Notes under the pieces: model-generated
What the model was told of the DNA's origin: nothing
The model's input: the letters and a program-made list of their open reading frames with translations, nothing else
Database searches by the model: none
Translations under genes and position numbers: made by a program
NCBI GenBank assembly: GCA_014075275.1
Contig: CP046179.1
Coordinates: forward strand, 1,683,932-1,747,931
Reading direction: 5' to 3'
DNA: 64,000 bases
DNA from: Boseongicola sp.
Lineage (GTDB): Bacteria; Pseudomonadota; Alphaproteobacteria; Rhodobacterales; Rhodobacteraceae
Shown here: in pieces, positions 44,374 to 54,907 of the stretch
Layout of the letters: each line of letters begins with the position of its first letter
Numbering within the stretch: the first letter of the stretch is position 1

Positions 44374-45195
44374 GTGTCACTGACGCCCATTGATCCTGAT
44401 CTGCCTACGATTTCAAGTCTTTGGGTTGGAAATCGGCTGCGCTGGTATGATCGGCTTGGATTGGCGTCATTTCGTGCTCAGGGGCATCGGGTAAAGCTGT
44501 ATTCCTATGCACCGGTAGAGAATATACCTGAAGACATTGAGACGGCCGACGCCAACGAAATATTCGAACCAAGCCAGGAGCTGTTCGACCAGACAGCTCC
44601 TGCATATATCGCGGATATCTTTCGCATCTTTTTGATGTCAAAGACCGATGAGGTCTGGTGCGACACTGATTTAATTTGTGTGAAGCCTATTACCTGGCCC
44701 GAACACCGCTTCATCGCCGGCCGAACCGGCGAGAGGAACCAAGTCAACAATGCGGTAATGCGGCTACCCCATGGTTCGGCCACTCTTGCGCTGTTGCATC
44801 AAGCCGTCACGGACCCCGAGTTTGTTCCGCCTTGGCTTCGTCCGCGTGGACAGAACCGCGTCTCTGATATTCCGCCCGAGAATAAGTTGGTCGGGATGTA
44901 TAAGGAACGAAGAATAATTCTGGGACCGATGGCCATAACTCATGGGTTGTTGGATTCCGGTGAGTTCGAACATTGCGCACAACAAGAGGTGTTTTCGCCT
45001 GTTTATTGGACCCTGGCCGATCTTCCATTTAACTCCAAGCCCAGCATGGAGTTCTGGATGACAGAAAAAACGTGTACTGTTCACTTGTGGAGCAGTTTGA
45101 TGCGGGCGCACCACAAGTCGAATCCTCCGCACTCCGAGTCTTTCATTGGTCAGGCATTGCAGAGTGTCGGCCTGGAATTCGAAAAGCCTGAGTAG
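44374..45195 (+). CDS. Glycosyltransferase-like protein (capsular polysaccharide synthesis type)
   Basis: The protein has 273 residues from a GTG at 44374, just after the mdh stop; the ribosome site is weak, so the start is uncertain. SSLWVGNRLRWYDRLGLASFRAQGH near the N-terminus and the DXD-like WCDTDLICVKP (about 97-107) are typical of family-32/34-like glycosyltransferases. It is likely cytoplasmic and acts on a surface glycan. A FkbM methyltransferase follows nine bases later. The pair sits between mdh and sucC, an unusual place for polysaccharide genes. Confidence 0.75.
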   Translation: MSLTPIDPDLPTISSLWVGNRLRWYDRLGLASFRAQGHRVKLYSYAPVENIPEDIETADANEIFEPSQELFDQTAPAYIADIFRIFLMSKTDEVWCDTDLICVKPITWPEHRFIAGRTGERNQVNNAVMRLPHGSATLALLHQAVTDPEFVPPWLRPRGQNRVSDIPPENKLVGMYKERRIILGPMAITHGLLDSGEFEHCAQQEVFSPVYWTLADLPFNSKPSMEFWMTEKTCTVHLWSSLMRAHHKSNPPHSESFIGQALQSVGLEFEKPE

Positions 45196-45203
45196 GATCA
45201 ACA

Positions 45204-45992
45204 TTGGCCGCAGACGCCCGACATTTTAAACGCGCGCATCGCAGGTTACTGCAGGCGTCTCAGGACAGTTTGCCGGGTTTGGTTTTTGATCTGGTGGAGT
45301 CAAAAGCACGCGCTGCGGGCCGTCGTCCAAAGTATGTTCAGGTTGGCGCCCATGACGGGTTTCTCGATGACATGATGTATAGTCATGTAGTCCGCGGGAC
45401 CTGGGACGCGTTGTTGTTGGAACCTGCGACTGAACCTTTTGCCAGATTGCAAACTCTGCACAAAGACCGCCCATGGGTGAAATGTTTGAATGTCGGTGCA
45501 TCTTCTAAATCTGGAACTTTAACTCTTCATACTTTGGACCCTCAAGCACGCGATCGATATCCAAAATGGGTTCCCGGTGCGGCATCGCTGGATCGCGACA
45601 CTTTTTTTCGGTTGATGTCGATGCGGCGCGACAATGCCGACCCGAACGACATCGTTGAAGAAAAGATCGATTTGCGGCGGCTGGATGACATTTTGGTTGA
45701 ACAACATGCCTTGGATGCAGACGGGTTGATTGTGGATGTCGAGGGCCATGAGGCAGATGTTTTTGCCGGAGCACGCTTTGACCAGTTTAGTCCCGAGTTC
45801 ATCCTATATGAGAATGTTCATTTGGACGACGCGACTGACCGCCGTATTCGCGACCAGCTTGAAGCGGCTAATTATGTTGGGTTTCGTCTGAGCAAAGATA
45901 CGCTTTGTTTAAACCCATCGCTGCTGGCTCCGGGATTGGAAGCCGCGTTGGCTAATCTTGGGGCAGTATCCTGGCAGAATTTGAAGTCCTAA
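45204..45992 (+). CDS. FkbM family methyltransferase
   Basis: This 262-residue SAM methyltransferase starts at a TTG with AGGA eight bases before it. The SAM motif PKYVQVGAHDGFLDDMM (about 42-58), ALLLEPATEPFARL and the late IVDVEGHEADVFAGA segment are typical of FkbM enzymes, which methylate hydroxyl groups of sugars or polyketides. It may modify the glycan made with the preceding glycosyltransferase. Confidence 0.88.
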   Translation: MAADARHFKRAHRRLLQASQDSLPGLVFDLVESKARAAGRRPKYVQVGAHDGFLDDMMYSHVVRGTWDALLLEPATEPFARLQTLHKDRPWVKCLNVGASSKSGTLTLHTLDPQARDRYPKWVPGAASLDRDTFFRLMSMRRDNADPNDIVEEKIDLRRLDDILVEQHALDADGLIVDVEGHEADVFAGARFDQFSPEFILYENVHLDDATDRRIRDQLEAANYVGFRLSKDTLCLNPSLLAPGLEAALANLGAVSWQNLKS

Positions 45993-46120
45993 CGGCGATG
46001 ATGGAGAATGCTTTTCAACGCGGCAATTAAGTTGTCGTGTTCCGGATATCGGCATTCGCTTTCACGCCAGGCCAGCTGGCAAAAATCAGGGATTCGCGAA
46101 TAATTCCATTTTGCGGCGGC

Positions 46121-46155
46121 TTTGTGATCACACGATATAATGGTGTGATCACAAA
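46121..46155. promoter_or_regulatory. Double palindromic operator upstream of sucC, overlapping a perfect -10
   Basis: TTTGTGATCACAC (46121-46133), nine bases and GTGTGATCACAAA (46143-46155) form a perfect inverted repeat; each arm contains the palindrome TGTGATCACA, with centres 21 bases apart. The nine-base spacer contains TATAAT (46136-46141), a perfect -10 for the rightward sucC transcript; the -35 (TTGCGG at 46111, 19-base gap) is weak. Binding across the -10 suggests repression. The same layout precedes sdhC. Confidence 0.85.
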
Positions 46156-46259
46156 ATTCGGAAATATTCGCAAATCCATGCCAGCAAGGACATTTTCGTT
46201 TCACAACCCGGACATCGCGTGCCAACAATTCCAATGAAAAGCCGTCAAGGAGACCCCAA

Positions 46260-47453
46260 ATGAATATCCATGAGTATCAGGCAAAAGCATTGCTGCGCAG
46301 TTACGGGGCCCCTGTTTCGGACGGTCGCGCGGTATTGCGGTCCGAAGAAGCCAAAAGTGCAGCCGGTGAAATGGACGGCCCGCTGTGGGTGGTCAAAGCG
46401 CAGATTCACGCAGGTGGCCGCGGCAAGGGCACGTTCAAAGAAGCCGATGCCGGTGATCAGGGTGGTGTTCGTTTAGCCAAGTCGGTTGAGCAAGCTGCTG
46501 AAGAAGCCAAACGCATGTTGGGTCGCACGTTGGTGACCAAGCAAACCGGTCCGGCGGGCAAGCAGGTCAACCGCATCTACATTGAAGATGGCGCAGGCAT
46601 TCAGACAGAGATGTATCTGGCATTGCTGGTGGACCGCGGCAGTAGCCGAGTGAGCTTTGTCGCCTCGACCGAAGGCGGCATGGATATTGAAGAGGTGGCC
46701 GAGAAAACACCGGATAAAATCCTGTCGTTCAGCGTTGATCCTGCCACCGGGTACCAGCCGTTTCATGGCCGCCGGATCGCCTTTGCGCTGAAGCTGGAAG
46801 GCCAGCAGATCAAGCAATGCGTCAAGCTGATGGGCACGCTTTATTCCATGTTCGTTGAGAAAGACATGGAGATGCTGGAAATCAATCCGCTGATCGTCAC
46901 CGACAAAGGCGATCTGAAGTGTCTGGATGCAAAAATGGGGTTCGACAGCAATGCCATTTATCGTCACCCGGACATCGCCGCGCTGCGGGATGAAACCGAG
47001 GAGGATGCCAAAGAGCTGCAAGCCTCGAAATACGATCTGAATTATATTGCTTTGGATGGTGAGATTGGCTGCATGGTGAACGGTGCGGGCCTGGCCATGG
47101 CGACGATGGACATCATCAAGCTTTATGGCTCGGAGCCAGCGAATTTTCTGGACGTTGGCGGTGGAGCGACCAAGGAGAAGGTGACCGAAGCCTTCAAGAT
47201 CATCACGTCTGACCCGCAGGTGAAGGGCATTCTTGTGAACATTTTCGGCGGCATCATGCGCTGTGACGTGATTGCCGAGGGCGTGGTTTCGGCTGTGAAA
47301 GAGGTCGGCCTGAAAGTGCCGCTTGTGGTTCGGCTGGAAGGTACAAACGTCGAGAAGGGCAAAGAGATCATCAATACTTCTGGGCTGGACGTCATTGCGG
47401 CGGACAACCTGAAGGACGGTGCCGAGAAGATCGTTGCTGCGGTTAAGGGGTAA
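46260..47453 (+). CDS. sucC: Succinyl-CoA synthetase beta subunit
   Basis: SucC binds the nucleotide and, with SucD, makes ATP or GTP from succinyl-CoA. The 397-residue ATP-grasp protein starts [22 protein letters not shown] and contains [39 protein letters not shown] and, late, [13 protein letters not shown] with [22 protein letters not shown] precedes the ATG. Its partner sucD is not next but 860 bases downstream, beyond a methyltransferase. Confidence 0.97.
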   Translation: MNIHEYQAKALLRSYGAPVSDGRAVLRSEEAKSAAGEMDGPLWVVKAQIHAGGRGKGTFKEADAGDQGGVRLAKSVEQAAEEAKRMLGRTLVTKQTGPAGKQVNRIYIEDGAGIQTEMYLALLVDRGSSRVSFVASTEGGMDIEEVAEKTPDKILSFSVDPATGYQPFHGRRIAFALKLEGQQIKQCVKLMGTLYSMFVEKDMEMLEINPLIVTDKGDLKCLDAKMGFDSNAIYRHPDIAALRDETEEDAKELQASKYDLNYIALDGEIGCMVNGAGLAMATMDIIKLYGSEPANFLDVGGGATKEKVTEAFKIITSDPQVKGILVNIFGGIMRCDVIAEGVVSAVKEVGLKVPLVVRLEGTNVEKGKEIINTSGLDVIAADNLKDGAEKIVAAVKG

Positions 47454-47502
47454 CGGTTGGCCGAATATTCCAGCGGTTTAGACCACCAGGGGGTTCCCGG
47501 AT

Positions 47503-48183
47503 TTGCGTCAAAATTTGAAGCGTGTGTTTGAAGACAAGGACTGGTCCGAGGGTGGCAAGCACCCGCGTTCGGGCGTTGGATCCAGTCTTGCTCTGACCGC
47601 GCGCATTCGTGAGGCATTGCCGGGTTTGTTTGACCGCTACGAAGTCCAATCCTTTGTTGACGCGCCCTGTGGCGACTGGAGTTGGATGCAGGAGGTTGAT
47701 CTGCAAGGCGTCGATTATGTCGGTCTGGATATCTCGGAAAGTCTGATTGCCGCGAACCAGGCCGCCTATGCACGCGACGGCGTCTCTTTTGCGGTGGCGG
47801 ATGTCACCTCTGACCCATTACCCAAGGCCGATTTGTTCATGTGCCGCGACTGCTTGTTTCATTTGAAATACTGGCTGCGCTGGGAGTTTTTCCAGCGCTT
47901 TGTCGCCTCGGGGTCGCGGTATCTTTTGACAACGATGCATGCAGTCGAGGCCAACCGGAATGTGCGGGATAATGGGCGCTTTCAGGCGTTCAACCCGACC
48001 AAATCGCCGTTTGATTTCCCTGAACCTGTCGAGGCCGTTGTAGAAACAGCAACGCGCAACGATGCGGGCGATCTGGTTCCCGTGGATGCACCAGGCGGTG
48101 AGCGTTGGATGGCAATCTGGTCGCTTGAGCAGGTGCGTAAAGTAGTTGCGCGTTTCAACATGGAAACGGCGGCGGCGGGATGA
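47503..48183 (+). CDS. Class I SAM-dependent methyltransferase between sucC and sucD
   Basis: This 226-residue protein starts at a TTG with AGGGGG upstream. The SAM motif is [28 protein letters not shown] (about 52-79), followed by [15 protein letters not shown]. It resembles small methyltransferases annotated only as class I SAM-dependent. The target is unknown. It splits the two subunit genes of succinyl-CoA synthetase and reads in the same direction. Confidence 0.82.
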   Translation: MRQNLKRVFEDKDWSEGGKHPRSGVGSSLALTARIREALPGLFDRYEVQSFVDAPCGDWSWMQEVDLQGVDYVGLDISESLIAANQAAYARDGVSFAVADVTSDPLPKADLFMCRDCLFHLKYWLRWEFFQRFVASGSRYLLTTMHAVEANRNVRDNGRFQAFNPTKSPFDFPEPVEAVVETATRNDAGDLVPVDAPGGERWMAIWSLEQVRKVVARFNMETAAAG

Positions 48184-48191
48184 TGCAAGTC

Positions 48192-48202
48192 TTGATCACA
48201 AA
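48192..48202. promoter_or_regulatory. Single TGATCA half-site upstream of sucD
   Basis: TTGATCACAAA (48192-48202) matches one arm of the sdhC/sucC double operators with one changed base. It lies 110 bases before the sucD ATG. A single arm may be chance. Confidence 0.3.
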
Positions 48203-48312
48203 GCCCACTTCAAGCGGCATAGACAATCGGCAGGATCGTGCATCAGGCTGGTTTGGAATTGAATTGAATATGAACACGAAGCGGCCCCAGCCGCGCAACC
48301 AAGGAGCCTGAT

Positions 48313-49194
48313 ATGGCAGTCCTCGTAGACGAAAACACGAAAGTCATCTGTCAGGGATTCACCGGCAGCCAGGGCACGTTCCATTCCGAACAGGCGATTG
48401 CCTATGGCACGCAGATGGTTGGTGGTGTGACGCCCGGCAAAGGCGGACAAACACACCTGGAGCTTCCGGTGTTCAACTCCTGCCACGAAGCGGTGGCAAA
48501 GACCGGGGCGAATGCATCCGTGATTTACGTGCCGCCGCCGTTTGCGGCTGACTCAATTTTGGAAGCGATTGATGCCGAAATTCCATTGGTGGTTGCGATC
48601 ACTGAAGGCATTCCGGTGCTGGACATGATGCGTGTGAAGCGGGCGCTGGAGACATCCGACACGATCTTGGTCGGGCCGAACTGTCCGGGTGTGATTACGC
48701 CGGACGCCTGCAAGATCGGGATTATGCCGGGACACATCCACCAGCGCGGGTCGTGCGGGGTTGTCTCACGCTCGGGCACCCTGACTTATGAGGCGGTGAA
48801 GCAGACCACGGATGTGGGGCTGGGACAGTCGACATGTGTGGGTATTGGCGGCGATCCGATCAAAGGGACCGAGCATATAGATGTGCTGGAGTGGTTCCTG
48901 GCGGATGACGAGACGCAGTCGATCATCATGATCGGTGAAATCGGTGGCTCTGCTGAGGAAGAAGCGGCGCAGTTCCTGGCCGATGAGAAGAAGAAGGGCC
49001 GCTGGAAGCCAGTCGCTGGATTTATTGCCGGTCGCACGGCACCTCCGGGTCGTCGTATGGGCCACGCTGGCGCGATTGTTGCTGGCGGCAAGGGCGGCGC
49101 GGACGACAAGATCGAGGCCATGCGCTCGGCCGGGATTGTTGTTTCCGAGAGCCCGGCGGGTCTTGGTGAGGCGGTGCTGGAGGCGATTGGGTAG
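48313..49194 (+). CDS. sucD: Succinyl-CoA synthetase alpha subunit
   Basis: SucD carries the CoA site and the phosphorylated His. The 293 residues start [24 protein letters not shown]. CoA-domain features such as [18 protein letters not shown] and [11 protein letters not shown] are present, and the phospho-His is in [20 protein letters not shown] (about 244-263). AAGGAG precedes the ATG. Confidence 0.97.
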   Translation: MAVLVDENTKVICQGFTGSQGTFHSEQAIAYGTQMVGGVTPGKGGQTHLELPVFNSCHEAVAKTGANASVIYVPPPFAADSILEAIDAEIPLVVAITEGIPVLDMMRVKRALETSDTILVGPNCPGVITPDACKIGIMPGHIHQRGSCGVVSRSGTLTYEAVKQTTDVGLGQSTCVGIGGDPIKGTEHIDVLEWFLADDETQSIIMIGEIGGSAEEEAAQFLADEKKKGRWKPVAGFIAGRTAPPGRRMGHAGAIVAGGKGGADDKIEAMRSAGIVVSESPAGLGEAVLEAIG

Positions 49195-49201
49195 ACCACT
49201 A

Positions 49202-49492
49202 ATGACGCTGCGAAGACTAATTATCTTTTTGGTTGGGCTTGCGGTTTCGACCGCCGTTGGCATCGCAGCCTTTGGCCCAATCATTCAAACAAATTACTTT
49301 CGCACAGACATCGGCAGTGAATCCGAAGGATTGTTCTCTTCTAACTCACCGACTGATTTTTTCGAAACTATCGTAAACTGGCCATTATTGGCTTTTGTTG
49401 CCGCAGCACTGCTGGCAGCAGCTTGGCTTGTTAAAGCCGTAATTGAAGACCTTAGAAATACTACTTCTAATAGAAGTGAGGATTCATCATGA
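49202..49492 (+). CDS. Small two-segment membrane protein between sucD and sucA
   Basis: This 96-residue protein starts at an ATG seven bases after the sucD stop. It has two hydrophobic segments (RLIIFLVGLAVSTAVGIAAFGPII and WPLLAFVAAALLAAAWLVKAVI) separated by a polar loop of about 35 residues. The end overlaps the sucA ATG (ATGA). Base composition is more AT-rich than in the neighbours. No family was recognised. Confidence 0.65.
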   Translation: MTLRRLIIFLVGLAVSTAVGIAAFGPIIQTNYFRTDIGSESEGLFSSNSPTDFFETIVNWPLLAFVAAALLAAAWLVKAVIEDLRNTTSNRSEDSS

Positions 49493-52452
49493 CCGACCAA
49501 TCTCCAAACGATATCTTCAAGGCCTCGTCATTCCTCCAAGGCCACAATGCCGAGTATATCGAGCAGCTTTACGCGCGATATGCCAATGATCCGAATGCGG
49601 TGGATGAGGCATGGCAGGCGTTCTTTCAGGAACTGGGGGACGCTGGGGTTGAGGCTCAGGCGGAAGCCGCCGGGCCAAGCTGGGCGCGTGATGATTGGCC
49701 GCCTCAGCCATCTGATGAGTTAACGGCAGCGCTGGATGGGCAGTGGGGATCGCTGGGAGCCAAGGAAGCGGCTGGGGCTGCAGGCAAAATCAAGGCGAAA
49801 GCGGCTGAGGCCGGGGCTCAGGTCAGCGAAGATGCAATTAAGCGGGCTGTATTGGACTCAATCCGGGCGCTGATGATCATTCGAGCCTATCGTATCCGGG
49901 GCCATCTGGTGGCCGATCTGGATCCGCTGGGAATGCGCGATCAGACGCCACATCCTGAACTTGACCCGAAGTCTTACGGGTTCACTGAAGCCGACATGGA
50001 TCGGCCGATCTTTATTGATAACGTATTGGGGCTTCAGATGGCCTCGATGCGGGAAATCCTGGCGATTGTTAAACGGACCTATTGCGGGACCTTTGCGCTG
50101 CAATACATGCATATCTCAAACCCTGCTGAAGCATCGTGGTTGAAAGAGCGCATCGAGGGTTACGGCAAGGAAGTGACCTTTACCAAGGAAGGTCGCAAGG
50201 CAATATTGCGCAAAATGGTCGAGGCCGAGGGTTTCGAAAAATTCTTGCATGTCAAATACATGGGCACGAAACGTTTTGGATTGGATGGGGGCGAAAGCCT
50301 GATCCCGGCGATGGAACAGATCATCAAGCGCGGTGGTGCGTTGGGTGTGAAGGACGTGATCATCGGGATGCCGCACAGGGGCCGGTTGAGCGTTTTGGCG
50401 AACGTGATGCAAAAGCCCTACAAGGCGATTTTCAACGAGTTTCAGGGCGGCAGTTTTAAGCCTGAGGATGTCGATGGTTCGGGGGACGTTAAGTATCACC
50501 TTGGGGCTTCGTCAGACCGCGAATTCGACGGCAATTCGGTGCATTTGAGCCTGACCGCAAACCCATCGCACCTTGAGGCGGTGAACCCGGTTGTTCTGGG
50601 CAAGGTGCGGGCCAAACATGACCAGAAGAAGGACGATACGCGCACGACGGCTTTGTCGATCCTGCTGCACGGAGATGCGGCATTTGCAGGTCAGGGCATC
50701 ATCGCCGAGTGTTTTGGCCTGTCTGGGCTGAAAGGGCACAAAACTGGCGGCACGATCCATATCGTAGTGAACAATCAGATCGGATTCACGACGGCACCGC
50801 ACTTTAGCCGGTCATCGCCATACCCGACCGACATTTCTTTGATGGTGGAAGCGCCGATTTTCCACGTGAACGGTGACGACCCTGAGGCGGTTACACATGC
50901 CGCGAAGGTGGCGACCGAGTTCCGCCAGAAGTTCGGCAAGGACGTCGTGCTTGATATCTTCTGCTACCGTCGGTTTGGTCACAATGAGGGCGACGAGCCC
51001 ATGTTCACCAACCCGATCATGTATAAGAAGATCAAAAAGCAGAAAACAACGCTGTCACTTTATACAGATCGTCTGGTGAAGGATGGTCTGATCCCCGAGG
51101 GCGAGATCGAGGATATGAAGGCCAGCTTCCAGGCCCTGCTGAACGAAGAGTTCGAGGCCGGGAAAGTTTACAAGCCGAACAAAGCGGATTGGCTTGATGG
51201 TCGTTGGTCGCATCTGGACAAGGGCGGTGAGAACTATCAGCGCGGTAAGACCGCCATTGCCAAAAAGACTTTTACTGAAGTCGGCAAAGCGCTGACGTCA
51301 GTGCCGGACGGTTTCCCGATGCATAAGACAGTTGATAGGTTGCTGGAAACCAAACGGAAGATGTTCAGTTCGGGCGAAGGGTTCGACTGGGCGACAGCAG
51401 AGGCATTGGCGTTTGGATCGTTGCTGACCGAGGGTTATCCGGTGCGTCTGGCGGGTCAGGATTCGACGCGCGGCACGTTTAGCCAGCGGCACTCCGGGAT
51501 CGTCAATCAGGAGACCGAAGAACGCTATTATCCTTTGAACCACATTCGTGAGGGACAGTCACATTATGAAGTGATTGACTCGATGCTGTCGGAATATGCG
51601 GTGTTGGGTTTTGAATACGGCTATTCGCTGGCGGAGCCGAATGCATTGGTTCTGTGGGAAGCTCAGTTTGGCGATTTCGCCAATGGCGCGCAGATCATGT
51701 TCGATCAGTTCATCTCATCCGGCGAACGCAAGTGGCTGCGGATGTCTGGGCTGGTGATGCTGTTGCCGCATGGCTTCGAAGGTCAGGGACCTGAACACTC
51801 GTCCGCGCGGCTTGAGCGGTTCTTGCAGATGTGTGCGGAGGACAACTGGATCGTCGCCAACTGCACGACGCCGGCGAACTATTTCCATATTCTGCGCCGT
51901 CAGATGCACCGCGACTATCGCAAGCCGCTGGTTCTGATGACGCCGAAATCTTTGCTGCGCCACAAGATGGCGGTTAGCGATACCGAGGATTTTGTGACCG
52001 GGTCCAGTTTCCACCGGGTGCTTTGGGACGATGCCCAGAAAGGGCATTCAGATACGAAGCTGGTGGCAGACAGCAAGATCAAGCGCGTGGTGATGTGTTC
52101 GGGCAAGGTTTACTTTGATCTGCTGGAAGAACGGGACGCCCGCGGCATTGATGATGTCTATCTGATGCGGGTCGAACAGTTCTATCCGTTCCCGGCGCAG
52201 TCCATGGTGACTGAACTGAAGCGGTTTAAGAATGCCGACTGGGTCTGGTGTCAGGAAGAGCCGAAGAACCAGGGCGGCTGGTCCTTTATGGAGCCGAACA
52301 TCGAGTGGGTTCTGACCCGCATCAAGGCAAAGAATACACGGCCAAAATACGCTGGACGGTCAGCGGCGGCATCGCCTGCCACGGGCCTGGCATCGGCGCA
52401 TAAATTACAACAACAAGCGCTGGTGAATGATGCGCTGACACTGGAAGGGTAA
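49489..52452 (+). CDS. sucA: 2-oxoglutarate dehydrogenase E1 component
   Basis: SucA decarboxylates 2-oxoglutarate with thiamine diphosphate and passes the succinyl group to SucB. The 987 residues begin with the E2-contact region [19 protein letters not shown]. The ThDP site shows [15 protein letters not shown] and later [15 protein letters not shown] with [10 protein letters not shown]. The C-terminal domain has [14 protein letters not shown] and [23 protein letters not shown]. The start overlaps the small membrane-protein gene. Confidence 0.97.
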   Translation: MTDQSPNDIFKASSFLQGHNAEYIEQLYARYANDPNAVDEAWQAFFQELGDAGVEAQAEAAGPSWARDDWPPQPSDELTAALDGQWGSLGAKEAAGAAGKIKAKAAEAGAQVSEDAIKRAVLDSIRALMIIRAYRIRGHLVADLDPLGMRDQTPHPELDPKSYGFTEADMDRPIFIDNVLGLQMASMREILAIVKRTYCGTFALQYMHISNPAEASWLKERIEGYGKEVTFTKEGRKAILRKMVEAEGFEKFLHVKYMGTKRFGLDGGESLIPAMEQIIKRGGALGVKDVIIGMPHRGRLSVLANVMQKPYKAIFNEFQGGSFKPEDVDGSGDVKYHLGASSDREFDGNSVHLSLTANPSHLEAVNPVVLGKVRAKHDQKKDDTRTTALSILLHGDAAFAGQGIIAECFGLSGLKGHKTGGTIHIVVNNQIGFTTAPHFSRSSPYPTDISLMVEAPIFHVNGDDPEAVTHAAKVATEFRQKFGKDVVLDIFCYRRFGHNEGDEPMFTNPIMYKKIKKQKTTLSLYTDRLVKDGLIPEGEIEDMKASFQALLNEEFEAGKVYKPNKADWLDGRWSHLDKGGENYQRGKTAIAKKTFTEVGKALTSVPDGFPMHKTVDRLLETKRKMFSSGEGFDWATAEALAFGSLLTEGYPVRLAGQDSTRGTFSQRHSGIVNQETEERYYPLNHIREGQSHYEVIDSMLSEYAVLGFEYGYSLAEPNALVLWEAQFGDFANGAQIMFDQFISSGERKWLRMSGLVMLLPHGFEGQGPEHSSARLERFLQMCAEDNWIVANCTTPANYFHILRRQMHRDYRKPLVLMTPKSLLRHKMAVSDTEDFVTGSSFHRVLWDDAQKGHSDTKLVADSKIKRVVMCSGKVYFDLLEERDARGIDDVYLMRVEQFYPFPAQSMVTELKRFKNADWVWCQEEPKNQGGWSFMEPNIEWVLTRIKAKNTRPKYAGRSAAASPATGLASAHKLQQQALVNDALTLEG

Positions 52453-52457
52453 CCATT

Positions 52458-53975
52458 ATGGCAACCGAAATTCGCGTGCCCACCTTAGGGGAAAGTGTAA
52501 CCGAGGCGACGATTGCCACCTGGTTCAAAAAGCCGGGCGACAGCGTCGACGTCGATGAAATGTTGTGCGAGCTTGAAACTGACAAGGTGACGGTTGAAGT
52601 ACCTTCGCCTGCTGCCGGCGTATTGGCCGAGATCGTCGCGGCAGAGGGTGACACGGTTGGCGTTGATGCCTTGCTGGCGACACTGAACGAAGGCGATGGT
52701 GCGGGCGCAGCCCCGGCACCAAAAGCAGCGCCTGCCGCAGCCCCTACTGCAAAGGCAGACGCCGGTTCTGGCGGTGGCGGTTCCGTTGACGTGATGGTGC
52801 CTACCCTGGGCGAGAGCGTGACCGAAGCGACTGTATCGACATGGTTCAAGAAAGTTGGCGAACCAGTTTCTCAGGACGAGATGCTGTGTGAGCTGGAAAC
52901 GGACAAAGTTTCGGTCGAGGTTCCGGCCCCAGCGTCGGGAGTGATATCGGAAATCCTTGCAGCTGAAGGTTCGACCGTGGAAGCGGGCGGTAAATTGGCG
53001 GTAATGGCAGCCGGTGCTGGCGCAAGTGCTGCGCCTGCGGCAGCTCCAGCCGCCGCAGCCCCTGCCCCGGCTGCTAGTGGCGGAAAAGACGTTGAAGATG
53101 CCCCATCAGCCAAGAAGTTGATGGCAGAGTCGGGTTTGTCATCCGATGCTGTCACCGGCACAGGCCGCGACGGGCGGATCATGAAGGAAGACGTGCAAAA
53201 GGCGCTGGCCAATCCGGCACCGAAGGCTGCCCCGGCAGCGGCGGCACCGCGTGCGCCAGTGGCTGCGGACGATGTGGGACGGGAAGAGCGGGTGAAGATG
53301 ACCCGCTTGCGCCAGACCATCGCCCGCCGTCTGAAAGATGCACAGAACAATGCGGCCATGCTGACCACCTACAACGAGGTGGACATGTCCGAGACGATGG
53401 CGCTGCGTAAAGAATACAAAGAGCTGTTTGAGAAGAAGCACGGCACCAAACTGGGCTTTATGTCGTTTTTCACCAAAGCATGCTGTCACGCGCTAAAAGA
53501 AGTGCCCGAGGTGAACGCCGAGATTGATAGCACGGACGTGGTTTATAAGCACTTCGTCCATATGGGCGTGGCAGTTGGCACACCGAACGGGTTGGTTGTT
53601 CCGGTGGTGCGCGATGCTGATCAGATGGGTTTTGCGGCGATCGAGAAGAAGATTTCTGAGCTTGGTCTGCGCGCCCGTGACGGCAAGCTGTCGATGGCCG
53701 AGATGCAGGGTGGCACGTTCACAATATCGAACGGCGGAGTTTACGGTTCGCTGATGTCATCGCCCATTCTGAACCCGCCGCAGTCGGGTATTCTGGGGAT
53801 GCACAAGATCCAGCAGCGGCCTGTGGTTGTGAACGGCGAGATCGTGATCCGCCCGATGATGTATCTGGCGCTGAGCTATGACCACCGGATTGTGGACGGC
53901 AAAGGGGCGGTCACCTTCCTGGTGCGCGTGAAAGAAGCACTGGAGGATCCACGGCGGTTGCTGATGGATCTGTAG
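52458..53975 (+). CDS. sucB: Dihydrolipoyl succinyltransferase (E2), two lipoyl domains
   Basis: SucB forms the core of the 2-oxoglutarate dehydrogenase complex. The 505 residues have two lipoyl domains with the lipoylated Lys in [11 protein letters not shown] (about 42) and [11 protein letters not shown] (about 150), each followed by an Ala/Pro linker. An E3-binding domain ([27 protein letters not shown]) and a catalytic domain ending in [15 protein letters not shown] (His/Asp) follow. Two lipoyl domains make it about 100 residues longer than the E. coli enzyme. It starts five bases after sucA. Confidence 0.97.
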   Translation: MATEIRVPTLGESVTEATIATWFKKPGDSVDVDEMLCELETDKVTVEVPSPAAGVLAEIVAAEGDTVGVDALLATLNEGDGAGAAPAPKAAPAAAPTAKADAGSGGGGSVDVMVPTLGESVTEATVSTWFKKVGEPVSQDEMLCELETDKVSVEVPAPASGVISEILAAEGSTVEAGGKLAVMAAGAGASAAPAAAPAAAAPAPAASGGKDVEDAPSAKKLMAESGLSSDAVTGTGRDGRIMKEDVQKALANPAPKAAPAAAAPRAPVAADDVGREERVKMTRLRQTIARRLKDAQNNAAMLTTYNEVDMSETMALRKEYKELFEKKHGTKLGFMSFFTKACCHALKEVPEVNAEIDSTDVVYKHFVHMGVAVGTPNGLVVPVVRDADQMGFAAIEKKISELGLRARDGKLSMAEMQGGTFTISNGGVYGSLMSSPILNPPQSGILGMHKIQQRPVVVNGEIVIRPMMYLALSYDHRIVDGKGAVTFLVRVKEALEDPRRLLMDL

Positions 53976-53981
53976 AACGCC

Positions 53982-54221
53982 ATGTTTCTGCGACTTAAAC
54001 TTCGCAAAACTGGCGAATACGCCATGATCAATATGAGCCATGTCATCCGGGTCGAATTCGGCGACGAAAGCGACCCGGAGAACCCGTGGTGCAAGTTGAT
54101 TCACTTCCCCGAGCAACCGGGGGCTGATGGCCGCCCCCTATTGTCAAAGACCGAAATTGCGATGTCTTTTGACGAAGTCTCGATGTTGTTATCGGGACGT
54201 TGGATGACCGATCCGATGTAA
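53982..54221 (+). CDS. Small conserved protein in the suc operon
   Basis: This 79-residue soluble protein (MFLRLKLRKTGEYAMINMSH) has strands and a C-terminal helix and starts six bases after sucB. No domain was recognised. Position and the unbroken same-strand order suggest co-transcription. Confidence 0.6.
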   Translation: MFLRLKLRKTGEYAMINMSHVIRVEFGDESDPENPWCKLIHFPEQPGADGRPLLSKTEIAMSFDEVSMLLSGRWMTDPM

Positions 54222-54335
54222 CTTTGCGTTCGTGCTCTTTGCCTGGGCAACTTTCTATCCAGATCCCGCGATTTTTTCGCTCATTCCACATTTGTGGTAA
54301 TCTTCGACCGTGCATCCAATGGAAGGGAGCAAGAC

Positions 54336-54722
54336 ATGTCGAGTGAATTATCCATTCTGGCTTTGTATGGTCTTTTGACGGTCGTAATCATTGTTGTTCA
54401 GGTGACTCTGGCAATCCCGAAGATGGGTTTGCCGTATCTGGCGACGCCACGCGACGAACCGCGCGAGTTGGACGGTGTGGCGGGGCGTGCGCTGAGATGT
54501 CTGAACAATTCGGTAATTGCCATGGCGCTGTTCGCCCCGGCGATCCTGATATTGCAAGCCAAAGGCGCTTTCAGCGACACGACGTTGCTGATGGCGCAGA
54601 TATTTCTGATCGCGCGCGTCCTGTATGTGGGCATCTATTTGGCTGGCATTCCCTGGCTGCGCACCGGGGTCTGGGGTGTCGGCGCGATTGCAACGGCTTA
54701 TCTGTATATTTTGGCAATCTGA
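54336..54722 (+). CDS. MAPEG family membrane protein
   Basis: The protein has 128 residues from an ATG at 54336 (GGGAG before it) and four membrane segments. The loop PRDEPRELDGVAGRALRCLNNSVIAMALFAPAILIL is the MAPEG signature region (glutathione-S-transferase/eicosanoid-type membrane proteins). Bacterial members are mostly untested. It lies between the suc genes and lpd. Confidence 0.85.
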   Translation: MSSELSILALYGLLTVVIIVVQVTLAIPKMGLPYLATPRDEPRELDGVAGRALRCLNNSVIAMALFAPAILILQAKGAFSDTTLLMAQIFLIARVLYVGIYLAGIPWLRTGVWGVGAIATAYLYILAI

Positions 54723-54728
54723 AACAGC

Positions 54729-54772
54729 GGTCGGCAGTTGGATTCGGGGTTTTCCCCGACAATATGCCGACC
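54729..54772 (+). terminator. Nested inverted repeats between the MAPEG gene and lpd
   Basis: GGTCGGCA (54729-54736) pairs with TGCCGACC (54765-54772), and inside this TCGGGG (54744-54749) pairs with CCCCGA (54754-54759) around TTTT. There is no T run after the outer arm. It may slow transcription or process the transcript before lpd. Confidence 0.5.
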
Positions 54773-54907
54773 CTTACGCCTAAGCTGTCGTTTTCGAAAC
54801 GTGAATGCTGCCGGAAATCCGCTTTCTTAACCCAATAACCAGCTTGCAGACAGAACGCGGGGGCATCATCCTGTGGTCAACAAGCATATCCGAACCGGAG
54901 ATTTTTC

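Noticed and set aside
45989-46237. Small open frames on both strands over the sucC upstream region
   Set aside because: They cover the double operator and the -10 box; no ribosome site or family likeness.
48935-49201. Long N-terminal extension of the small membrane gene through sucD
   Set aside because: It is the Arg-rich out-of-frame reading of sucD; the ATG at 49202 fits the membrane protein.
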